The position numbers and the translations under genes are program-made. A DNA stretch of 64,000 nucleotides from Bacillus licheniformis DSM 13 = ATCC 14580 (GTDB taxonomy: Bacteria > Bacillota > Bacilli > Bacillales > Bacillaceae): positions 472,501 through 536,500 of the forward strand of contig NC_006270.3 in assembly GCF_000011645.1 (NCBI RefSeq), written 5' to 3'. The notes beneath the pieces are model-generated. The model saw nothing but the letters and a program-made list of their open reading frames with translations, did not search any database and had not been told where the DNA came from. Each line of letters begins with the position of its first letter. The stretch's first letter is position 1. Shown here in pieces: positions 58,911 to 64,000 of this stretch.

Positions 58911-59162
58911 TTATTTCTTTTTCTTCATTGCGGCAGCCATAAACGGCAGCAGGGTGCCGAACAGCATCGTACCGCCGAAGAAATTCCCGAGGTAAGGCTG
59001 TCCGATCAAGTAGCAGACGGCAAATACAGCCGCAGCAAGAACGATCATGATGTAGCCTGGATAAAACCTTTTTTTAAAACTTGTCCGCTGGGTAACCCGG
59101 AAAAATATCAGCCCGATGACGAGCGGGACAATCCATAGATAAAACAGTATAAATACTTTCAT
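58911..59162 (-). CDS. Small membrane protein of unknown function
   Basis: 83 residues with three hydrophobic segments: VFILFYLWIVPLVIGLIFF, YIMIVLAAAVFAVCYLIG and FFGGTMLFGTLLPFMAAAM, ending in KKKK. I do not recognise it. The frame opens at a TTG (59168), but GGAG lies 8 nt before the ATG at 59162. It is alone between the IS and the GNAT gene; its downstream terminator was disrupted by the IS. Confidence 0.65.
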   Translation of the reverse strand: MKVFILFYLWIVPLVIGLIFFRVTQRTSFKKRFYPGYIMIVLAAAVFAVCYLIGQPYLGNFFGGTMLFGTLLPFMAAAMKKKK

Positions 59163-59233
59163 GTTCAAAACTCCATATTTTTTAATCTATCATACCAGAT
59201 TGCGGCGTAAAATGCGTGTGACAAATCCCGGAC

Positions 59234-59785
59234 TCATTTGCTGCGGGCCTCATATTCCTCTTTCAGAAGCCCGTATACGAAATGGTCGGCGAAGTGGTCG
59301 TGGAGCCACTCGCATTGTCTGAGGCAGCCTTCTTTCGTGAAGCCGAGCCTTTCCGGAATGGCCTGGCTTTTTACGTTTTGAACAGCGGCCCTGATTTCAA
59401 TCCGGTTTAAATCGTATTCGCTGAAAAGCGTATCGATCAGCGCCCGGCAGGCATCCGTCATCATTCCTTTTCCTTGAAAAGGCTCCCCGAGCCAATAGCC
59501 GATCGAAGTCGTGCGGTTGATCCAGTTAATGTAATGGAGTCCGATGATTCCGGCAAATTGGCCTTGATGCCATATTCCCGCTTGAAACCCGTTGTTTGCA
59601 GCGGCCTGTTTCATGCTTTCTTCGATAAAAGCTTCGGTATCTTCCAGCTGCTTTGTGCCGTCCACCCAAAACAGCCATTTCCGCAACACATCTTTAGACT
59701 GTTGGATCTGCATATAAACGGCCCTGGCATCTTTTGGTTCGAGCATTTTTAAATACAGATCATCACGTACCATTAATTTAAACAT
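59234..59785 (-). CDS. GNAT acetyltransferase, RimJ/RimL type (YdaF-like)
   Basis: 183 residues: LYLKMLEPKDARAVYMQIQ, GIWHQGQFAGIIGLHYI, the acetyl-CoA loop YWLGEPFQGKGMMTDACRALI and IPERLGFTKEGCLRQCE. This subgroup acetylates N-terminal residues of ribosomal or other proteins. It resembles B. subtilis YdaF, a RimL-like enzyme. GGGGGAT precedes the ATG, and the mntH terminator lies only some 30 bp upstream. Confidence 0.85.
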   Translation of the reverse strand: MFKLMVRDDLYLKMLEPKDARAVYMQIQQSKDVLRKWLFWVDGTKQLEDTEAFIEESMKQAAANNGFQAGIWHQGQFAGIIGLHYINWINRTTSIGYWLGEPFQGKGMMTDACRALIDTLFSEYDLNRIEIRAAVQNVKSQAIPERLGFTKEGCLRQCEWLHDHFADHFVYGLLKEEYEARSK

Positions 59786-59815
59786 CCAGAATCCCCCTTT
59801 TTCTCAGTATAATAT

Positions 59816-59842
59816 AAAAAAGCCGACCGAGGCCGACTTTTA
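59816..59842 (-). terminator. Terminator of mntH
   Basis: On the minus strand gtcggc/gtcggc pair through two G.U wobbles around loop ctcg, with A4 before and T5 after. Confidence 0.6.
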
Positions 59843-61120
59843 ACCAGAAAATGTATCGTAAATCAGGAAAATATTGAGGGCGACGATTAAGGCAGCGATC
59901 AGCCATGAGACGGCTGTTATCCACTTTGCATTTTTCAGGCTCCCCATAATGCGTTTATTGCTCGTAAATAAGATAAGCGGGATAAGGGCAAAGGCGATGC
60001 CGAATGACAGGACGACCTGGCTCAAGACAAGAGCGGTTGTCGGATTCACCCCTGAAGCAATAATAGCGATCGGCGGCAAAATCGTAATGAACCGTCTTAA
60101 ATAAAGCGGAATCCTGAAATTAATGAAGCCCTGCATGATAATATCTCCTGAAAGCGTTCCGACAGACGAACTTGATAAACCGGCTGTTAACAGGCCGACG
60201 CCGAACAATACGGCGGAAAGCGGACTGACCATGCTGCTGAAGTGGCTGAAGGCCACATCAAGGTCTTCGACGAAAATGCCGTTCTTATAAAACAGTGCAG
60301 CGGCTACGATCAGCATGCTCGCATTGATTGCTCCGGCAATCAGCATGGCGATCAAAATGTCGATGAACTCAAAGCGGAATATCTTTTTCTTTTCCGCTTC
60401 CGTTTTTCCGACCACTCTTCGCTGTGTGAGAGCGGAATGAAGATAGATGGCATGCGGCATCACCGTCGCTCCCAAGATTCCCGCCGCCAGCAGGATGCTG
60501 TCAGCACCATCGAAGCGGGGGACAAACATGCCCTCCAAAACCGATCCGATATCAGGTTTTGCAAAAAACGTTTGAAAGGCAAATGCGATCACGACGATGA
60601 AAAGCATTCCTGTTATCGCCGCTTCAAGCGGTCTGACGCCGCGCCTTTGCAGTTCCAAAATGGCGAAAGATCCGGCGGCAGCAATAATCGATGCTTCAAG
60701 CATCGGTATGCCGAACAGCAAGTAGAGCCCGAGAGCAGCTCCGATAAATTCGGCCAAGTCCGTCGCGATCACGACAAGCTCTCCCTGAATCCACAAGCCG
60801 ATGGAGACCGGTTTGGGGAATTCTTCCCGGGCGACTTCGGGCAGGTTTTTACCCGTTGCAATTCCCAGTTTGGCTGACAATGACTGAATCAGCAAAGCCA
60901 TAATATTTGAAAAAAGGATTACCCATAAAAGCAAGTAGCCGTATTTCGAACCAGCCGCGATATTTGTGGCGAAATTGCCTGGATCAATATAGGCTATAGC
61001 CGCGATAAACGCCGGACCCAAAAAAGGGAGCAGCCTTTTGAAGCCTTTGCTTTTTCCATCCAGTGCATCTTGGGCTTCTTTTGATATTTGCGAGTGTTTG
61101 GACAAATCGTGACTGACCAT
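59840..61120 (-). CDS. mntH: MntH, NRAMP-family manganese transporter
   Basis: 426 residues, 11 membrane helices. Metal-site motifs of NRAMP are intact: AYIDPGNFATNIAAG in helix 1 and GATVMPHAIYLHSALTQ in helix 6. It imports Mn2+ with H+. The frame opens at a GTG (61129) that belongs to the ribosome site; the ATG at 61120 follows AGGTG. A MntR box lies about 45 bp upstream, so Mn2+ excess should shut it off. Confidence 0.95.
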   Translation of the reverse strand: MVSHDLSKHSQISKEAQDALDGKSKGFKRLLPFLGPAFIAAIAYIDPGNFATNIAAGSKYGYLLLWVILFSNIMALLIQSLSAKLGIATGKNLPEVAREEFPKPVSIGLWIQGELVVIATDLAEFIGAALGLYLLFGIPMLEASIIAAAGSFAILELQRRGVRPLEAAITGMLFIVVIAFAFQTFFAKPDIGSVLEGMFVPRFDGADSILLAAGILGATVMPHAIYLHSALTQRRVVGKTEAEKKKIFRFEFIDILIAMLIAGAINASMLIVAAALFYKNGIFVEDLDVAFSHFSSMVSPLSAVLFGVGLLTAGLSSSSVGTLSGDIIMQGFINFRIPLYLRRFITILPPIAIIASGVNPTTALVLSQVVLSFGIAFALIPLILFTSNKRIMGSLKNAKWITAVSWLIAALIVALNIFLIYDTFSG

Positions 61121-61164
61121 TTTATTCACCTATATTCTCAGTTGTTTTTCCTTGTACATAAAAG

Positions 61165-61179
61165 TTTCCTTAGTGCAAA
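61165..61179. promoter_or_regulatory. MntR operator upstream of mntH
   Basis: On the minus strand TTTGCACTAAGGAAA, two mismatches from the B. subtilis mntH MntR box as I recall it (TTTGCCTTAAGGAAA). Confidence 0.75.
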
Positions 61180-61261
61180 TTTATATCATCATCATATGCC
61201 CGCAATGATCAATTGTCAACCATAAGATGCTATAGTATATGCGAGAATGGTTTCGGCCAAA

Positions 61262-61295
61262 CAAAAAAACCAGCACCGCTTTCGGGCGATGCTGG
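61262..61295 (-). terminator. Terminator of ydaS
   Basis: ccagca/tgctgg outer stem with inner pairing, and T7 on the minus strand. Confidence 0.8.
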
Positions 61296-61302
61296 CTGGA
61301 AG

Positions 61303-61551
61303 TTATGCTTGAGAACCCATTCTTCCGCGGAAGATCAGGTTTAAAATGAAGACGAGAATTGCGGCTCCGATAATCGCCGGAAAGATGGCGAATCCCGCAA
61401 TATCAGGCCCCCACGTACCAAACAGCCCGTGGCCGATCCAAGCTCCGATAAAGCCGATGACCATGGAGCCCGGTGCACCGTGGCCTCCGATTGCACCTCC
61501 GATTAATCCGATGACAATGGCTACGATTAAAGAAACGAGAAATCCTAACAT
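61303..61551 (-). CDS. ydaS: YdaS, GlsB/YeaQ/YmgE-family stress membrane protein
   Basis: 82 residues, three glycine-rich membrane helices: MLGFLVSLIVAIVIGLIGGAIGG, GSMVIGFIGAWIGHGLFG and AIFPAIIGAAILVFILNLIFRG, the transglycosylase-associated (YeaQ/YmgE) family. Function unknown; general stress protein in B. subtilis. The frame opens at 61572, but GGTGG precedes the ATG at 61551. It has its own sigma-B-like promoter and terminator. Confidence 0.88.
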   Translation of the reverse strand: MLGFLVSLIVAIVIGLIGGAIGGHGAPGSMVIGFIGAWIGHGLFGTWGPDIAGFAIFPAIIGAAILVFILNLIFRGRMGSQA

Positions 61552-61590
61552 TGTCTTTCCACCCTCTTTCAATTGATTTATATTAAATGT

Positions 61591-61616
61591 TTAGCCCGTC
61601 TCGGGCGTCTATAAAC
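61591..61616 (-). promoter_or_regulatory. Sigma-B promoter of ydaS
   Basis: On the minus strand GTTTAT, 14 bp, GGCTAA, sigma-B like and similar in form to the ydaD promoter. Confidence 0.6.
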
Positions 61617-61646
61617 GCTTGAAAGCATATTGAGAAAGACGGATGG

Positions 61647-63068
61647 CTATTCCTCGAGAAGCGAAGCGCCTGCGATGCCCGGATGCGTCATTTCATAAGG
61701 ATCCAGAATGAGATCCAATTCTTCCTCTGTTAAAACATCATGGAGCAAACACAGCTCGCGCACTGATCGTCCTGTGGCGATCGCTTCTTTCGCAATTCGT
61801 GCGGCGGCTTCATAGCCAAGGTGCGGATTGACAGCCGTAATGGTCCCTACGCTTTTTTCAACGAATTCCTTCAGCCTGATCTCATTCGCTTCAATCCCGG
61901 TGATGCAGTAATCGGTAAATACGCGAAATCCGTTGTTCATGATTTTAATCGACTGCAGCAAATTAAAGACAAGCACGGGCTCCATCACGTTTAACTCAAG
62001 CTGACCCGCCTCTGATGCAAGGCAGATGGTATTATCGTTGCCGATCACCTGAAATGCGATCTGGTTCATCAGCTCAGGCATCACCGGATTTACTTTGCCG
62101 GGCATGATGGAGGAGCCGGGCTGGCGGGGCGGCAGCCGGATCTCGGCTAGACCTGCCCTCGGGCCAGACGCCATTAAACGTAAATCGTTGGCGATCTTGG
62201 ACATGTTCATCATGCCGACTTTCAAAGCAGCCGATACTTCTGTGTAGGCATCCGTGTTTTGTGTGGCATCGACAAGATGGTCTGCGCCGGTCAGCTGATA
62301 GCCGCTAATATCTGAGAGGTGCGCGACAACGTTTTGAATATATCTCGGATCGGCGTTCAAACCTGTGCCGACGGCCGTGGCCCCCATATTGACTTCATAG
62401 AGATGATGCTGCGACTGCCTGATCCGCTGAATATCGCGTTCGATCACCCGGGAGTAGGCTTCGAATTCCTGGCCGAGCCTGATCGGGACGGCATCCTGAA
62501 GATGGGTGCGGCCCATTTTAATGACTGAATCGAATTCCGCCGCTTTTTTGCGGAAGGCATCCAACATATGCTCCATCGTCGATAAGAGCCGTTTTAAGTG
62601 ATTCAATGTGGCCAGATGAATGGCTGTCGGAAACACATCATTCGTTGATTGGGCCATATTGACATGTGTGTTCGGACTTAAATGGAAGTAATCCCCTTTT
62701 TCTTTCCCTAAAAGTTCTAAACCTCTGTTTGCGATAACTTCATTCGTATTCATATTCATTGAAGTGCCGGCGCCGCCTTGAATGGGATCGACAATAAAAT
62801 GCTCGTGCCAGAGCCCTTCCGCTATTTCGCCGGCAGCTTTTACGATGACTTCGCCAAGCTCTTTATATAAACGTTTAATATCCATGTTGGCGAGAGCCGC
62901 CGCTTTTTTGACCATTGCCAAAGCTTTAATCAGCTCTTCATCAATCTGATAGCCTGTAATCGGAAAGTTCTCCACGGCTCTCATGGTTTGTACGCCGTAA
63001 TAGGCGTCAACGGGAACTTCTTTTTCACCTAGAAAATCCTTCTCGATCCTGGTTGCTTTCGTATCCAT
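61647..63068 (-). CDS. aspA: Aspartate ammonia-lyase
   Basis: 473 residues of the fumarase/aspartase superfamily: TRIEKDFLGEKEVPVDAYYGVQT, GGAGTSMNMNTNEVIANR, SPNTHVNMAQSTNDVFPTA, GRTHLQDAVPIRLGQEF and the signature GSSIMPGKVNPVMPEL, whose flexible loop Ser is the catalytic base. It splits aspartate into fumarate and ammonium. It is close to B. subtilis AnsB but stands alone, without ansA. The alternative, class II fumarase, is less likely given the aspartase-type start. Confidence 0.9.
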   Translation of the reverse strand: MDTKATRIEKDFLGEKEVPVDAYYGVQTMRAVENFPITGYQIDEELIKALAMVKKAAALANMDIKRLYKELGEVIVKAAGEIAEGLWHEHFIVDPIQGGAGTSMNMNTNEVIANRGLELLGKEKGDYFHLSPNTHVNMAQSTNDVFPTAIHLATLNHLKRLLSTMEHMLDAFRKKAAEFDSVIKMGRTHLQDAVPIRLGQEFEAYSRVIERDIQRIRQSQHHLYEVNMGATAVGTGLNADPRYIQNVVAHLSDISGYQLTGADHLVDATQNTDAYTEVSAALKVGMMNMSKIANDLRLMASGPRAGLAEIRLPPRQPGSSIMPGKVNPVMPELMNQIAFQVIGNDNTICLASEAGQLELNVMEPVLVFNLLQSIKIMNNGFRVFTDYCITGIEANEIRLKEFVEKSVGTITAVNPHLGYEAAARIAKEAIATGRSVRELCLLHDVLTEEELDLILDPYEMTHPGIAGASLLEE

Positions 63069-63373
63069 GGCAAAACCTCCGTAGGTTGTTTCTTATGATG
63101 TATTGTGCCTCGATCCGCCATGTTTTAATTTGCTTTTAAAAAAAGGAAAATCGTCTTCCGACATGGGGCTGTCAAGTAATAAAAAGCCTGTTTTATCTAA
63201 TGACATACGCTCATTTGCATGCCAAAAAAATTTAAAGGAAAGATATGAAGAAACAGACAAATGGTCAAATAATTATGTTTATTTATTATTAACTTAATTA
63301 AATTTCTTTACTTCATTTATCTATTTGTAGTAAATTTCCTTATATAAAATTTTCGTATGAGAAAGGAAGATCT
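63069..63373. other. Intergenic region aspA / glycosyltransferase
   Basis: About 305 bp between divergent genes, very AT-rich near the right half. TTGTAG (63325-63330) and TATATAAAAT (63341-63350) could form a promoter for the glycosyltransferase gene with short spacing. No supported gene; a 64-codon frame at 63103 has no ribosome site. Confidence 0.5.
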
Positions 63374-64000
63374 ATGATGGGACATGTACTGATGATTAAT
63401 TTCCCGGGGGAAGGGCACATCAATCCTTCTATCGGCGTCACAAAGGAGCTGCAAAGGCGAGGGGAAAGCATCGTATATTATGCAGTTGAGGAATACGCTG
63501 AAAAAATTAAAAAAACAGGCGCAGAAGTCCGTTTATACCCGGATTTCAGAGAGGTTCTATCACCCGGGAAGAAAAAAGAAAAGATGGACTTTGCCGAAGT
63601 GGTTTACAATATGTCAAGTAAAGTCAATGAGATCGTTCAGTTCATCTACCGGGAAGTCAAGAGTGAATCTTATGATTATGTGATATATGACCATCACTTC
63701 TTAGCGGGGAAAATTATTGCTGAAATGCTTGAGCTGCCGAGCGTTTCGTTATGCACGACATTTGCAATGGACGAGCAGTTTGCAAAAACGTTTACCCCGC
63801 AAGGCGACCTTGAAAGCTCGCCTTATTTTGAAAAATTGAAAGGATCCCTCGGCGAATTAAGTGAGCGGTATCCTGTCAGTCTCGACAAGCCGTTTGACGT
63901 ATTCTCCTGTCCGGGGGATATCACGATTGTCTTTACTTCCAGAGCGTTTCAGCCTCATGCCGAACGATTTGGAAGTGACTATTTGTTTGTAGGGCCGTCG
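63374..64000 (+). CDS. MGT-family UDP-glycosyltransferase (cut by the right edge)
   Basis: 209 residues are visible, beginning MMGHVLMINFPGEGHINPSIGV, the nucleotide-sugar transferase N-domain start with the catalytic His in GEGHINP. Further on: YDYVIYDHHFLAGKIIAEML, and ITIVFTSRAFQPHAERFGSDYLFVGPS at the edge, just as in macrolide-type glycosyltransferases of Bacillus (YdhE and YjiC types). The C-terminal UDP-sugar domain is outside the window. It resembles YdhE more than YjiC. AAGGAAG precedes the ATG. Confidence 0.88.
   Translation, partial: MMGHVLMINFPGEGHINPSIGVTKELQRRGESIVYYAVEEYAEKIKKTGAEVRLYPDFREVLSPGKKKEKMDFAEVVYNMSSKVNEIVQFIYREVKSESYDYVIYDHHFLAGKIIAEMLELPSVSLCTTFAMDEQFAKTFTPQGDLESSPYFEKLKGSLGELSERYPVSLDKPFDVFSCPGDITIVFTSRAFQPHAERFGSDYLFVGPS

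Noticed and set aside
63103..63297. 64-codon frame between aspA and the glycosyltransferase
   Set aside because: No ribosome site and the sequence reads as AT-rich noncoding DNA.

Overview
The window looks like chromosome of the Bacillus licheniformis / paralicheniformis group. The proteins read as close relatives of Bacillus subtilis proteins, and gene order follows, from memory, the B. subtilis ycnDE-yczG-gab-ycnIJK-nas-ycs/kip-lipC-mtl stretch and then the ydaDEGH-ydzA-lrpC-topB-kimA-ydaP-mntH-ydaS stretch. One encoded enzyme (the chitin-active AA10 LPMO) matches the known B. licheniformis protein. No database search was possible; identifications come from recognised protein sequence, motifs and synteny. 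I saw no rRNA, tRNA or CRISPR array.

Layout. 1-2.5 kb: an isocitrate lyase/PEP mutase-family gene cut by the left edge, a nitroreductase and a small monooxygenase (ycnDE), and a divergent ArsR regulator (yczG) with a palindromic operator candidate. 2.5-8.2 kb: GABA catabolism, with gabR divergent from gabT, an APC permease and gabD. 8.2-12.7 kb: a DMT exporter, an orphan lipoprotein and the copper genes ycnI, ycnJ and ycnK. 12.8-21.8 kb: nitrate/nitrite assimilation (nasB, nasC, nasD, nasE, nasF), with a TnrA box before nasB and a ResD/NsrR-type promoter before nasD. 21.8-25.4 kb: a GntR regulator divergent from a Na+/dicarboxylate symporter, a frameshifted FabZ-like gene and a TrmO-like gene. 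25.5-31.1 kb: an ascorbate-type PTS operon with its PRD regulator and a two-subunit transketolase.

31.2-38.4 kb: the riboflavin-pathway phosphatase ycsE and the 5-oxoproline operon ycsF-ycsG-ycsI-kipI-kipA-kipR, which starts with a clear TnrA promoter and repeated operator half-sites, then the spore lipase lipC. 38.4-44.1 kb: mannitol genes mtlA-mtlF-mtlD and mtlR, with a 13-C tract in the mtlR leader. 44.1-49.6 kb: sigma-B stress genes (ydaD, ydaE, ydaG), then a roughly 340-nt candidate structured RNA that ends in a terminator just before the lipid II flippase gene amj, an LCP-family gene, ydzA and an AhpD-like gene. 49.7-56.8 kb: lrpC, topB, the c-di-AMP riboswitch with kimA, and ydaP. 56.9-64 kb: the secreted LPMO, a complete IS3-family element inserted in the loop of the terminator behind it, a small membrane protein, a GNAT acetyltransferase, mntH with a MntR box, ydaS, aspartase, and a glycosyltransferase cut by the right edge.

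Much of the window is nitrogen and carbon supply (GABA, nitrate, 5-oxoproline, mannitol, dicarboxylates) under TnrA, CcpA and substrate-specific regulators, followed by general-stress and envelope functions. The least explained objects are the structured RNA before amj, the poly-C tract before mtlR, the frameshifted FabZ-like gene and the PTS/transketolase operon of unknown substrate.
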